NCBI RefSeq assembly: GCF_963259705.1
Contig: NC_081844.1
Location: 28,722,294 to 28,786,293 of the forward strand
Source: Myotis daubentonii
Lineage: Eukaryota > Chordata > Mammalia > Chiroptera > Vespertilionidae
DNA: 64,000 bases
Reading direction: 5' to 3'
Positions within the stretch are counted from its first letter, which is position 1; every line of letters starts with the position of its first letter. Below are positions 12,526 to 24,805 of this stretch, piece after piece. A program made the translations under genes and the position numbers. The notes below the pieces were generated by a model, which saw only the letters and a list, made by a program, of their open reading frames with translations, had not been told where the DNA came from and ran no database searches.

Positions 12526-12750
12526 CCCTAGCCGGTTTTGCTCAGTGGATAGAGCGTCGGCCTGTGGACTCAAAGGTTCCAGGTTCGATTCCGGTCAAGA
12601 GCATGTACCTTGGTTGTGGGCACATCCCTAGTAGGAGGTGTGCAAGAGGCAACTGGTTGATGTTTCTCTCTCATTGATATTTCTAACTCTCTATCCCTCT
12701 CCCTTCCTTTCTGTAAAAAATCAATAAAATATATATATTAAAAAAAAGAA
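12526..12750 (+). mobile_element. VES SINE, well preserved
   Basis: CCCTAGCCGGTTTTGCTCAG and GTTCGATTCCGG are the tRNA-like A and B boxes of the pol III promoter. The element ends in AATCAATAAAATATATATAT. Confidence 0.9.
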
Positions 12751-13554
12751 AATGATGCTAAAAAAATAAATAAATAAGGGGAAAATATTAAATAAGTAAA
12801 TCATGATAACGTGATAATATTATCTTAAATAATTAAGATTGTTTATAGTAGAGAGCACTCAGATTCCTGAAGAATCCAGACCAGAGTTATACAATAGAAA
12901 TAACCCAAATTACATACATGATTGTAGATTTTCCAGAGTGAAAAGATATGGGTGCAGTTAATTGTAATCATATGTTTTATTTAACCAAGTATATACAAAT
13001 ATTTTATCATTTCAATAAGTAACCAGTGTCAAAATTGCTAAGGAGATGGTTTACACTCCTCTGCTCATATCTTCTAAATCCAGTGTGCCTTCTAAACTTG
13101 ATAATGAATTTCTATTTGGACCCTAGAGTTTTAATTGGAACTACTTGATCTCTATTTAGATTTCATAAAATTCCAGTCAAAACAGTACATTCACATGTTC
13201 ACGCTGCTCTCCCCCTACTCATAAGGCTGTTAATGAATTAACTAAGGATCCGTGGTTTTTCACTATGCTATACATTAAGTCCACTTACAGACTTTGTAAC
13301 TGCAAGTTTGTACCCTTTGACTCCTTCACTCATTTCTTCCACTCCCACCCCCATGCCTCTGGCAACCACCAATCTGTTCTCTGTATTTATGAGCTTGGAG
13401 TGTATTTTATGTTTATTTAGTTTTCACATATAAGTGAGATCATACAGTGTTTGTCTTTCTCTGTCTGACCTATTTCACTTAGCATAATGCCCTCAAGGCC
13501 CATCCAGGATGTCACAAATAGCAAGATTTCCTTCCTTTTTCTTTTTTTTAAAAA

Positions 13555-13838
13555 TCCTCACTCACTCATTTGTGGAATATAATGAACACATAAACTGATG
13601 AACAAAAACAACTCAGAGACAGAGAAGCATCAATCAGACCGTCAAACCTCATAAAGAAAGTAGAGGAGGGTGGGGGTAAGAGGGAGAGATCAACCAAAGG
13701 ACTTGTATGCATGCATATAAGCCTAACCAGTGGACACAGACACCAGGGGTGTTAGGGCATGAGTGGGGGTGGGGGGTGGGCAATGGAAGGATAAGGACAC
13801 ATATGTAATACCTTAATCAATAAAGAAAAAAATTTAAA
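13555..13838 (+). mobile_element. Bat LINE-1 3' UTR, 5'-truncated insertion
   Basis: GAGATCAACCAAAGGACTTG, ATGCATGCATATAAGCCTAA and ACACATATGTAATACCTTAA match the 3' end of the large L1 at 25,130-30,472. It ends in an A-rich tail and has no ORF. Confidence 0.8.
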
Positions 13839-13842
13839 AAAA

Positions 13843-13872
13843 TCCTCACCAGAGGATATGTTTAGAAAGAGT

Positions 13873-13927
<55 letters not shown>

Positions 13928-14080
13928 ACATCGATGTGAGAGAGAAACATCAATCCATTGCCCCCCCAGTATGTGCCCCAACCAGAGATTGAACCCTCAA
14001 CCTAGGAATGTGCCCTGTCTAGGAATTGAACCAGGTGTACAGGACGATGCTCCAACCAACTGGACCACCTGGCCAGGGCA
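13843..14080 (-). mobile_element. VES SINE with (GATA)n expansion
   Basis: Antisense VES SINE whose A-rich tail has grown into a (GATA)n microsatellite at about 13,876-13,926. Confidence 0.85.
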
Positions 14081-14248
14081 ATGCCCTTTCTTTTTATGGG
14101 TGAGTAATATTCCATTATTTTCTTTATCCATCCATGGATGGACACTTAGATTATTTCCATATCTTGGGCAATAATGCGGTAATGACATGGGGTGCATATT
14201 ATTGTTTTTTCAAATAAGATTAAACAAAATTAAAAATTCATCTCCTCG

Positions 14249-14450
14249 CCCTGACTAGTTTGGCTCAGTGGACAGAGTGTCGGCCTGCGGACTGAAAGGT
14301 CCCAGGTTCGATTCCAGTCAAGGGCATGTATCTTGGTTGCAGGCACATCCCCAGTAGCGGGTGTGCAGGAGGCAGCTGATCGATGTTTCTCTCTCATCGA
14401 TGTTTCTAACTCTCTATCCCTCTCCCTTCAATAAAATATATATTTAAAAA
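14249..14450 (+). mobile_element. VES SINE, well preserved
   Basis: CTGACTAGTTTGGCTCAGTG and GTTCGATTCCAGTCAAGG give intact-looking A and B boxes. The tail is AATAAAATATATATTTAAAA. Confidence 0.9.
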
Positions 14451-16059
14451 ATTCATCTCCTCAGTCACATTTCAAGGACTCAGTGGCCTCATTGGATGGT
14501 GCAGGTATAGAACATGAACATTATCACAGAAATTTCCAGTGGACATCAGCACAGCTTTAGATCAGGATTTCTTATCAGTGAACCATTGGTATTTGGAGCC
14601 AGATAATTTCTTGTTGTGGGGGCACTTTCCTGTGCACTGTAGGGTATTCACTATCCTCTATCCACTCCATGCGAACGGCAGCCCCCTTCTCCTCATTACA
14701 TCCAGCTGACTCTAGCTTATCCTTCAGGACTTGGTGTATGTAGCACCTCCTCCAGGAAGCATTCCCTGATTTTCTGCCCTTCCCAGTCTGGGTATCTCCC
14801 ACCCCTGCTTGATCCTCTGTACTTGTTCCTTTGTCCATCTTGGACAGGCTGCATGCATGCCCAGAGTGGAGCCGGGGCTCAGGGTGTGCTATCTGAGAGT
14901 GAATGCATGGGATCAGGGGGAAGCAGAGAAGAGAGTAGGTTGCATAGGACATGGAAGAACCTGAGGTTTCTGATAAGCTTGTCCTGGCCATGGGTCCATG
15001 GAGTTTGGCTCTGGGTACAAAATCAGGAAAGGAATACAGCCCCAAGGGGTGTCCACTGCCTCCATCTGAGCACTGGGCTCCTGTGTATGCCGTCCCTTTG
15101 ATGAGAAGATAAACTCTCCTGTCTATTGTGCGGTTAGAGGCTTGAAGGGTGAGGTAGGAGGGAGGGGATGGTGAGGGTCTCCTGAGTACCTGGATGAGGG
15201 AGGAGAGTCGGGGGCACTGAGTGCACGATAACTAAGGAGAAGCGCCCTGGCAACTTGTGCTGGGCAGATGGCAAAGGAGAGGCTGTTTCAGAGGTAGCTG
15301 TTGTAACAGCCCAGGTCCAGGAGGATAAGAAACATTGTGGGGGCTGTGGAATTACCGAGGAGGTTGCCGAATCCCAAATTCCCTCCTGGCACCCCACAGC
15401 AGCCCCTCAGGCTCTGCTCGGCCCCTGGCAAGGGCAGCTGAAGGGCTCGGCTGGGGAATGAGGGGCTGCAGAGCTCGTGTTGGCTGTATGGGGCAGGAGG
15501 TTCTCAAAAGGTACCACAGACCTGGCCCTCCGTTCCCATGGCAGCTAGGGAGTTCCCGCATGGGAATGCAGTGTTCTCTTCACTCCCACACATTCCGACC
15601 CTGTCAGAACCAGTCGTGCCTCCCCCAGGGAGGGTCCACCGGCTCCAGTCTGGTGGTGCCAGCCCCTGAGCAGGAAGGTGTCAGAGGTGGAACTAAGGGG
15701 CTTCCAAGAATGGGACAGGTGGATGCTCAGGTCCCTGTCCTTCCCTAAGCCAATGGATCCATGAGGGTCTCTCAGGAGACAGGCTTTGTCTGGTGGGTGA
15801 GGTGTTCCCCTTGTGGCCTCTATCACAGAAGGCATCCGCCTGCAGTTGTTAGTCACTGTGGGCCCTGAATAATTCCGGCTGACCTTTGCCAGCAGCAGTG
15901 GCACCACTGCTTCCCCCCAGGGCGGCCCTGCCCCTCCTGGGCAGCTCAGCAAGGCGTGTCCTCACCGCCCTCCCAGGAGCTGGGGCCCGGGCTGGGCAGG
16001 GTTCAGTCTCAGGGACTTGTTCAGGGGTGAGGAGCACAGCCAGGGTGGGCCAGCAGGAC
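14451..16059. other. Largely unique DNA, GC-rich toward its right end
   Basis: An inverted old hAT-type fragment lies near 14,560-14,655. From about 15,300 the sequence becomes GC-rich and repeat-poor. It has a CCAAT motif at 15,750-15,754 and a weak A/T-rich GAATAATT at 15,867-15,874. These could be promoter elements for the candidate exon at 16,060, but this is not demonstrated. Confidence 0.35.
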
Positions 16060-16150
16060 ATGGGCTGGGAGGACCCTGCACACCCCCAGCCCCACTGGCT
16101 TGGGCACCTGATAGCTCTGGTTGTGAGTCTTCTCCTCACCTGCGGGCCAG
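16060..16150 (+). CDS. Candidate signal-peptide exon, possibly MUC16 exon 1
   Basis: An ATG in strong context (G at -3, G at +4) opens 30 codons plus one base and ends at a perfect splice donor, CCAG|GTAAGT. The peptide has a 16-residue polar start and then a hydrophobic core, LIALVVSLLLTC, followed by G-P, as expected of a secretory signal peptide. The exon ends in phase 1, the same phase as the acceptors at 31,140 and 54,865, so it could splice in frame to the giant mucin exon and supply the ER-targeting sequence that exon lacks. The same frame extends upstream to another ATG at 15,886. The assignment is inference. The human MUC16 N-terminus I remember does not begin like this, and an unrelated or chance ORF is possible. 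Confidence 0.4.
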
Positions 16151-19100
16151 GTAAGTGGGATTGGGCTGGGCCAGTGGAGGAGCCTGACAGATTCCCAGAG
16201 GAGAGGGGCAGAGGTGACTGGTGCCTGGGGCTTCCTGAGTCCCCACAGGGGCAGCCAGGAGGACTTGTGTTTTTTGGCACAGGCTTACATCACAGCCGGC
16301 CAGGTGTGGGCTATGTTTTCTGCACTGACGAGCTAGTTCACAAAACTGCTGCTTTATGAAATGAAGATCTGCTAAGATGAGTATGGAGATAGCTGGGCAT
16401 TCTTTCACTCACTGGCTCATTCACACATTCATTCCCTATGGGTTTATTTCTTTTAATTGACACCTCTGCTCCTAGCACCTGTGCCCAGCTCTCAGGTGGG
16501 AAATGAGCAAGTGACAGCTCTGGACTTCTAAGAGCTCCAGGCTGGTGGATGAGGCAGGCCAGTGCTCAGGCCCTTGGGGTACAGGGCTGAGCAGGAGCTT
16601 TGCCATCTCAAGGGGACTGAGAGGGGGTAATTTGCCTAAATAGCAGAGTGATGTTGGGTTGGCAGGATTTCTGTAGGCACACTTAGTGGTAAAGGGGAGA
16701 GCACGCCTGGAGGGGAGCACTGGGTGGGCAAAGGCCAGGAGGCAGGAAATTGCCAGGTGTATTTATTTCAGTAGGGCAGTGTGATGATGTGAGTGCATTT
16801 GGGCTGCCTAATGGCAGGGATGCTGAGGGGAGGGGTACAAGCAGGAAGGCAGCCTGGGAGGGTTATGGGAGTTTGTTCTTAGATCCTAAGGGGACTTTGC
16901 AGGCCTGTTGGTCATTATGGGGGCCAGCTTAGGCCTTGCTGCCCAGAGAAAGCCCACCAGCCTCAGGTAAAGGTAGGGATCCAGCTTGGGGTTGGGGGGA
17001 AGTACCAGGCTCTCTCCCCTACAGAGATAAGGTCCAAGATCCCCCATGTGTGGCCCTGGGCTTCCCAGAACCCCGCACTGTTTACTCCGGTTGCCTCCTT
17101 GGGCAGGAGGTCAAGACTTCACAGCTAAACTCATCTGGTGGCTTATAGAAGGTATCTCCTGTGTGCTGGGTGCTTGAATATCTGTTCCCTTGCTCTTCTG
17201 AGGAGAAAGGACTATCTTTAATGCTTAGCTGAAAATGGAGGCCACTAGGACCTGAAGGGATGGGAGAGGGGCTTCTGCATCCTGAGAGGCTGTGAGGCCC
17301 TGGACACAGGCAGCCTGTGGCTTCCACCTTGTCCTTTCCCAGCTGAGGCCAGGCTTCAGCTCCTGCGCAGGTGGGAGGCACCCCAGCTCCCAGCCCTGAG
17401 TCACCGAGGCCGGGCTTTGGCCCCAGGAAGAGCTTTGCGGTTGGACGCCATTGTGAGGTGCCCACACAATGACATGAATGGTGGGTGGGTTTGTACAGAA
17501 CAATCCCACCACCTCCAGTGGGGCGTGTCCCCCTGAGCTGTCTCCAAAGCACGTTGCCACAAACAGAGGTTGTTAAACTGCTGTTGTCCCCAAGACTCAC
17601 TTAGGGTCTGATGATGGGGGCTGTTCGAACTGGGCAGACTCCAAGGAGGGCTGGTTGCCTGGGCTATGGGTCGACACCCTTCCCCACCACCCCATTATGT
17701 CTGCAGCATGTGGGACAACTTCTCAGAGCAGGAATTCCCCTGGAATCAGTCTAGACGTATCCCAGGATTTTTGACTTAAATGCTGGCAAAGACTCTTTTA
17801 ATACCTGGGCAGAGATAAAAAGAAATCTAAATCCAATGCTGACAGGCTGTGTGTCCTTGGGCCAGACACCTAAACTCACTGAGTTTCCATCATCCCAAAG
17901 AGTAATTTTAAAAATTACCAAGCTGGAGGAAATTCATATCTCACTCCCTTCTCACTTCACCCTGGACCTTGTCTATCCTCTTCCACATCTGCATCCTGTC
18001 CTCTATCCTTCTGTGCCTCCGGGACTGAGACATTCCAAGATCCCAAAGACCTCAGTAACCATCATTTAGTATTGTGTACCTACTATGTGCTAGAGTTTTA
18101 CCTGCGTTAGCTCGATTGAACCTGCATGGTTAAGATCCAGGCACCATTGACTTGTTTTTTATGGAAGAGGAAACAGGTTCAGAGAGGTTAAGCTTTTTGT
18201 TAAAGTCACACAACAAGGATCTGAATCCCAGTTTTTGGATGATTCCTAAGCCCCAATCTTTACCTCATGCCTGGGAAGAGACAGGGTTGATGACTGTTTC
18301 TCCTTTTCTGGCAGTTTCCTGGCATGTGGGTACCACCACCCCACCCAGCAGGGTTCCCCCAGGGATATGACAATGTAGCACATATAAAGATCTCATTTTG
18401 CTTTGCTGAGTGCCTTGCTGGGTCCCTGAACAGTGGCTATTGCCCCAGTCAAAGCCTGGCCAGAGATATCTGAGGGACAGAGAGGGAGATTATCCAGGGA
18501 GGGGGTATTGATGGGAGTCATATGTGTGTGGAGGATGTTTAGAGTGGAGAAGTGGGCCTCTAATTCTAACCTGCTCTGGCCAGCATTTCAGTTCATCTTG
18601 CACCACTTGTGACTCAGCTCCTGGAAAAAAGGAAAGTTTTGTTCATATTTCCCCTGAGCCTCAAAAAGCAGAATTGCCTTTTCTCCCAATGACTGGGTGG
18701 TTTTCTCAAAAGGAAAATGATGTGTCCTGGTGGGTGGGGCAGCCTGGGCTGCTTCTTGTCCAGCTGTTCCTCTGGTCACTTGATGCTGCCAGTGCTGTCC
18801 CAAGAGGGGTGCCTTCCAGGAGACCCACAGCCAGGCATAATGGCTCATATAGGGACCCACCCACTGGTAGACTCAGTGGTCCAGATGACTCTCCCCATTT
18901 TACAGGTGAGGGGACAGAAGCTCAAAGAGCAAGGTTCCCCATGTGGCCAGGGTAGAGTTGGGCTTCAAACCCAGGTTGTCTGGCTCCAAACACAACAATT
19001 TGCATCCTGCTGCCACTGACTAGGTCTGGCTTCTGAGTTGGGGTACCAGCCTGCTTCCTCATCTTCCTGCTCCCTGCTCCAAGCTCAGAGCTGTTCATAG

Positions 19101-20070
19101 GGGCCTTAATTCACCATAGACCCTGAGCTGTGAGAGGCAGATGTCAGGTTAGGAGAGCATAGCACAGGATGCTCACCAGCCAACTGTCCTGGTTTGCCCG
19201 AGACTGAGGAAGTTCCTGCATGAAAGTTTAAATACTGAAATTGAGAAAGTCCACACCAAGACACATTGGTCACCCTCTCTCCTGGTCGCTGTCCTTTAGT
19301 TATTCCATTCCTGTCACTTCTTCTGAGGCCTGTCCTCATACCTGGAGCATAGTAGGTATGCAGTAAATTTTGACACGTGAATAAAGGAGGCAGAATCTCA
19401 CTTGGTAAGAATTACTGGTCTGCCTCCTTCTTCCATAAAGTCATGATGGAAGCCCTGAGAGCCGTAGGGGATGCTAGCTCATCTGCACCATCCAAAGCAA
19501 AAACCCAAACTTCTCAAGCTGCCAGCATTGGCATGAAGACAGGAGGACATCTTCCCTGACAGCTGAAGCCTCCTCCGGGAGCTCTGGGACAAACCCAGCC
19601 CTCAGCTCTTCTGAGCTCCTGGAGAAGCATCCAGCTTTGCCACCTCTCCTGCAACCCTCTCCATCCCCAGTGGGCCCTCAGGAGGAGCCCATGACCACAG
19701 ATACTTCCTCGTTAGCCAGAGCTCTTACCCTGATCCCATCATGGGTTCAGCGTCTCTGTCCTGGGGACATCCTCCTGGACAATGTCCAGCCTATTTTTTC
19801 AGTCTCTACCCTCTCCACAGCTATGTGTCTGAGAAGCATGGCTCATCCTGTCACATACCTACCCTTCAGACTGCTACTGACCCAACCATGAGTCCACATG
19901 GGGTGGGGAGGGAGCTGGGTGGCTCTCAAGGCAGCAAAAGTACCTTTCCCCACTCTCACTCCAAAGCAGTAGAGACAGAAGAACTGTATTCATAATAAAA
20001 ATAGTGATGATCATCTATCACTCACTAAGGGTGAAGAGTTTGAAGTGCATTGCGTATTTAATTTCCCTAA
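16151..20070. other. Intron or intergenic, mostly unique with MIR fragments
   Basis: No supported gene. MIR-like segments lie near 18,065-18,235 and 18,880-18,995 (antisense; CAGAGAGGTTAAG-type motif). The many short ORFs show no domain, repeat or splice-site support. Confidence 0.5.
18065..18235 (-). mobile_element. MIR SINE
   Basis: GTACCTACTATGTGCTAGAG and TCAGAGAGGTTAAGC...AAAGTCACACAAC are reverse-complement MIR landmarks. Confidence 0.75.
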
Positions 20071-20139
20071 AAAGGCTGTTACTTTTATTTTTTATTTTTA
20101 AATTACAGTTGACATTTAATATTAGTTCTAGGTGTAAAG

Positions 20140-20965
20140 CAGGCATGTCAAACTAACACGGGCCAAATAAACAAGGTTTAAGTTCATGTGGGCTGCAAAA
20201 AAAAAAAAAGCTTCAATTTTCATAGAAACAGGTTTATTTCGAAGAGCAGCGGTTCTCAACCTGTGGGTCACGACCCCTTTGGCTGTCGAACGACCCTTTC
20301 ACAGGGGTCGCCTAAGATCATCCTGCATATCAAATATTTACATTATGATTCATAATAGTAGCAACATCACAGTTATGAAGTAGCAACGAAAATAATTTTA
20401 TGGTTGGGTCACAACATGAGGAACTGTATTTAAAGGGCCAGAAGGTTGAGAACCACTGCAATAGAGACATGCTAAATACAAAGGGCTGAAATAAATGCGT
20501 AATCGTTAACATAAAATAGAACATTTTAATAAAAATTAATATTATTTCTTGACCATTAACTTACCAGACACTGAATAACTGCACAAATTAATAAGCATAA
20601 TGCAAATAAACCTATTTTTCTTGTTCTCCGAAAGTGAAATATTTCATGTTGCGGACACCAAACAAGCCAGTCTAAGACTAGTGATGTGGCAATCTGCTGT
20701 TAAAATATCCGCTTCTAGTATTAGTGGAGAGAAATGGTGCGCCTGTGCATAAGGCACGTAAGGGAAATGAATGCAACATGATGATAGCAACCAGTCATTA
20801 GTGAATGTTGTAGTTCGTTATTAATATGTATAACAGGATATTATAAAAATTAAGTTACAAAATTTTTATTAAAAACATTTCTTACATACCATTATATTGG
20901 CTGGGCCGCAAAAATATTTGTTGTGGACCGCATGCGGCCCGTGGGCTGCGAGTTTGACATGCTTG
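20140..20965. mobile_element. Non-autonomous hAT transposon
   Basis: The terminal inverted repeats are CAGGCATGTCAAACT on the left and, as reverse complement, CAAGCATGTCAAACT on the right. They are flanked by 8-bp target duplications GTGTAAAG and GTGTACAG (7 of 8 identical). The element is 826 bp long with no transposase ORF, and a second hAT MITE is nested inside. Confidence 0.85.
20247..20458. mobile_element. hAT MITE nested in a hAT
   Basis: The inverted ends are CAGCGGTTCTCAACC and GGTTGAGAACCACTG. Flanking duplications are poor (only AGAG is shared). It lies wholly inside the element at 20,140-20,965. Confidence 0.75.
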
Positions 20966-21266
20966 GTGTACAGCGTAGTGGTTAGCCATTTCTATAATTT
21001 ATGAAGTGATCGCACCAATAAGTCTAGTACCCTCCTGGCAGCATACAGAGTTACCGTAGTAGTATTGACTATATTCCCTATGCTGTACTAAAGTATGCTG
21101 TACATCACCATGACTATTTTGTAACATACAATTTATACTCCTTACTCCCTTTACCTTTTTCAGCCAAACCCCCAACCACCCTCACATCTGGCAACCATCA
21201 ATCTGTTCTCTCTACCAATGAGTCTGTTTCTATTGTTAGATACTTTTATCATCTCCACTTTTGTTA

Positions 21267-21518
21267 TCCATATATATAAAAGGCTAATATGCAAAGTGTC
21301 CCCTCAGAAGTTCGATCAGGAGATTGGGAGTTCGATCGTTTGCTATGATGTGCACTGACCACCAGGTGGTGGCGCAGAATGAAGGAAGGCCCCGGCTGGC
21401 AGCCAGCAGCCAGGGAAGGGGGGTCCTGGCCAGTAGCCGGAAGGCCCCGATTGGCCCTGATCTCCGGCCAGGCCTAGGCACCCTACCTGTGTATGAATTT
21501 TGTGCACCAGGCCTCTAG
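21267..21518 (+). mobile_element. Non-autonomous Helitron (HeliBat-type)
   Basis: Begins TCCATATATATAAAAGGCTA and ends in TGAATTTTGTGCACCAGGCC followed by TCTAG, with the family's terminal hairpin. Confidence 0.85.
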
Positions 21519-22419
21519 TATTGCATATAATATAATTATATTTTAAAGATATTTTGATACTTTTATTATCTCCCTTTTTGTTATATACTATATATTTATA
21601 TGTTGAAAAATATTTAGGTCTTTTATTATCACCACATGAGAAACCTGAAACTGAAAATCAAGCGACTTTCTGAGGCCACAAAATAGCAAATGGGAAAGTG
21701 TGATTTGAACCTTGAACGCGTTTGAATTTTAAGTCACTGCTCTTATCTGCTCTGTTATACTGCTACTAGCTTTTAGGAACCAAAGCCATAACCTGAATGT
21801 CAATTTCCCACTGGACCTCCAGTTCTAAGAATGGAGGACTCAGTCAAGAGGAGTGTGGAATCTGGGGCAAGAAAAGTACTCCTGGGCATGGGGTACAAGG
21901 CTGGCATGCAGTCACTTTGGGCTAATAGGCAGGGAGGTAGAGGTGAGGACGTCTAACCTTGGGGGACAGACATCCAGAGCAGCCATGAAACCAGCAAGTT
22001 GTTTTTCCTGAAGCTGGGAGAGAGGATTTGCTGGTAAGGCCATTAATAATGAATTAATCCCAGGTCCAATTCACCACTCTGTCCCCACAACTTATAATAG
22101 GGCTGGCCCATGAGAGGTAATGAATGTGAGACAGGGAGTCTAGAATGAATGATTGAAATAGTCGATGAATGAGTCTTTAGTAGAGATTTCTATGGAAAGA
22201 AGAGCAAGTCCAGAAGAAAAGATTTTCCTTCCTGCTGCTGCTTGCTGAGATAACCAACCTGGTCCTTCCTCCACAGGCGTGCCATGGAATGCAGTGGTCT
22301 TTGCCCAAACCTCAGACCAAGTGACATCTGGAGCCATAAGGCAGTCAGTACACGATTCTTCATTTCCAGAATCACTAACCATCTCTGTGGGTAGGTAATA
22401 ATAAAGGCCATAAACAGCC

Positions 22420-22605
22420 AGCATTTAATAAGTCCTACTCTCCTGCCCTGCATGGTATTAACTGCTTCATATGCATCTTCACAACAGCTCTATCTTGTTA
22501 TCCTCATCAGACACAGGAGACAAGGCTCAGAGAGGTTAAGTTACCTGCTTCAGGTCACACAGCAAGTAAGTGACAGAGCTGGGATTCAAATCCAGCTAAG
22601 TTCAC
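22420..22605 (-). mobile_element. MIR SINE
   Basis: CTCAGAGAGGTTAAGTTACC and CAGAGCTGGGATTCAAATCC are clear reverse-complement MIR motifs. Confidence 0.8.
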
Positions 22606-23265
22606 TTTTTTCCAGATTCCTCTCACTGTGCATTTTGTTTCCTGTTCTGCGGAGGTTCTAGTTGGCTTGATTTTAGGAAGGGGAGATAATGGGTCTCCAG
22701 GAAGTGAATTGGACCTGAGGTCTCTGTCTCCTCTGCCTTATGGATATTGGCTTCCTTAAGAGCAGGCAGGACAGAGACAGCTGTCCTTTATCCCTCTCCC
22801 TTTGTCCCTTCTGGCTGCCCACCCACCTTCTTTCTCCACGTCTACCCAATATCCTGGATGCAAATTGTGTCTATGGGCCTCAACCCCAGACCCAGTCATC
22901 AGCTTAGTCACATACACAGGCAAGTTTCCTGTTTTTGGAACACAACTGCCCAGACCTGCCTTGTTAGGAGAAAAGAGGGAGTTGGAGGCCTGAGCCCTAT
23001 CTGGGTTCTTCATGCCCTCCACTCCTTGCTCCTGAGTGATGGTCTTCCCTATCCCAGGAGTCTAGTTTGTTCCCAATATTTGGACAACAGAGACTTCATA
23101 AGCAGCACAGACATCTGTGCCAGACAGCCTGGGCTCACATCTCACCTCTGCCACATGCTGGACAACTGAGGTAACCTCTCTGAGCCTCCAGTTTTGTATC
23201 TATAGTGTGGGAGTGTGTGGTGGAGTATTTGTAAAATCTAAATTAAATTATAGGATGCCTTCTAA

Positions 23266-23415
23266 ACAGAGGTTCTCAACTGGGTGTGATTTTTGCCTTC
23301 TGGGATATTTGCCAATGTCTGGAGATATTTTTGGTTGTCACTTCTGAGAGGACAGGGGCTACTGACCTCTGGTGAGTAGAGGACAGGAATGCTATTCAAC
23401 ATCCTGTCATTGCTT
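23266..23415 (+). mobile_element. Old hAT-type MITE (MER20-like)
   Basis: GGTTCTCAACTGGGTGTGAT, TTGCCAATGTCTGGAGATAT and a CTACTGACCTCTGGTGAGTA block, homologous to 7,527-7,702. Confidence 0.6.
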
Positions 23416-24582
23416 TTCCCAGTACACCCTTTTTACAGGTAGAGTCCTCAATCCCTGCCGTCCTCCGTGCTGGAGTTCTTGGCATTGAGGCTGCATCTCC
23501 ATGGTGATATTGGTTCCAGTGTTCTCCTTCCGGCTGTCCATCTGTAAAGGCTTCTGGGAGCACTTACATTGGTTTCTGGTTTCTGAAACATGCCAGTGAC
23601 ACCTCTCAGAGTCACCTATTCTCACCCAAATGAGAATCAACAGTCATGAATATTGCCCTCTAAGCTTTTCTGTGTATCCCTGACTAAGATCCTCCTCAGT
23701 AAGAGTGGTGAAAATAGAAGTGTGTGGCTTCTGTGTCTCTCTTCTTCCTGAGGAGACTGACCACATCACCTCAGTTGTCTTATCAAATGAATAGCTTACC
23801 ATCGTGATCTGATGGTTCTTTCATGTCCTATTAAAATATCTGATATGTAGTCACCTGGACAGCTATCTGACTTACTCATGCATATCTTTGACTAGCCCTT
23901 TCTTCATGGAATAGACCAATATTTTGATACCCTTGACCTCCAAACATTATGTGACTTCTGTTGATGCTGGGACTAAAGAGATAAAAAGATCAGTTACTTC
24001 CTGTTAATACTTTATTCTGCCACACCTGTTTATGGCACAATCCTGAGCAAAATTAGAGTTTGAATTACCCCAAACATGGGTCCTCCTGTCTCTAGTCCTT
24101 GAATAACACTTCCTTGTAAGCAAATGGCTTTGCTTCCAAAGTGTACACGTATTGATATTTCCCACGTGCCTTCCTTCTAAATGTATCATATCCATCTAAA
24201 CCATGTGTCTCTCCTAAAGGCACTGCTGGGACTGTGGGGTCCACTACTAACGTCCTCATGTATGGAAGTTCCTCATGGCTGAAAAGTGACCCTTCAACAA
24301 CTAGGACAGCAGTTTACTCTGCAGGTATGATGTATTATTCAATTTATACCTGAAACCTGTATAATTTTATCAACCAAAGTCACCCCAATAAATTCAATTT
24401 AAAAAATAAAATAAAGTGGAAGATGCGCGAAAGAGAAAAAATAAAAAAGAAGGTTCCAAGTCCTTCACTACAACTCCCTTGAGTGACTGCAATATATTGG
24501 CTATTCACCAAATCTACTGGTGGCGGGGAGGGGGGGGGGCGGTGGACAGGGAGGACAAATGTCCTTTTTAAAAAAATCCTCA

Positions 24583-24805
24583 CCTGCCCTAACTGGTTTG
24601 GCTCAGTGGATAGAGCATCGGCCTGCAGACTGAAAGGTCCCAGGTTCAATTCCAGTCAAGGGCATATACCTTGGTTGCCGGCACATCCCCAGTGGGGGTG
24701 TGCAGGAGAGGCAGCTGGTCGATGTTTCTCTCTCATTGATGTTTCTAATTCTCTATCCCTCTCCCTTCCTCTCTGTAAAAAAATCAATAAAATATATTTT
24801 TAAAA
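24583..24805 (+). mobile_element. VES SINE, well preserved
   Basis: CTAACTGGTTTGGCTCAGTG and CAGGTTCAATTCCAGTC mark the A and B boxes. The tail is AATAAAATATATTTTT. Confidence 0.9.

Larger units (their letters stand above)
13240..14220 (-). mobile_element. Old LINE-1 3' fragment with nested L1 end and VES
   Basis: Antisense old L1 at 13,240-13,550 (GGCAACCACCAATCTGTTCT, GTCTTTCTCTGTCTGACCTA) resumes at 14,083-14,220 (TGAGTAATATTCCATTATTT). A younger L1 3' end and a VES SINE are inserted in between. Confidence 0.65.
20075..21266 (-). mobile_element. Old LINE-1 3' fragment hosting a nested hAT
   Basis: L1 antisense sequence (AATTACAGTTGACATTTAAT ... GTTAGCCATTTCTATAATTT, TTCCCTATGCTGTACTAAAG) is split at 20,132-20,973 by the hAT element, whose target duplication lies in the L1. 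Confidence 0.7.
21519..24580. other. Non-coding DNA with MIR and hAT fragments
   Basis: No supported gene. MIR fragments lie at about 22,420-22,605 (antisense; CAGAGAGGTTAAGTTACCTG) and 23,110-23,210 (sense). A MER20-like hAT lies at about 23,266-23,415. The sequence 23,420-24,480 is unassigned. Confidence 0.5.

Noticed and set aside
12526..12600. tRNA gene
   Set aside because: A and B boxes belong to a VES SINE. The sequence cannot form a full cloverleaf and is followed by the SINE body and tail. The same applies at 14,249 and 24,583.
14575..15045. 156-aa minus-strand ORF and neighbouring overlapping ORFs at 15,335-15,952
   Set aside because: No domain, no splice-phase consistency and overlapping ORFs on both strands. 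GC-rich chance ORFs.
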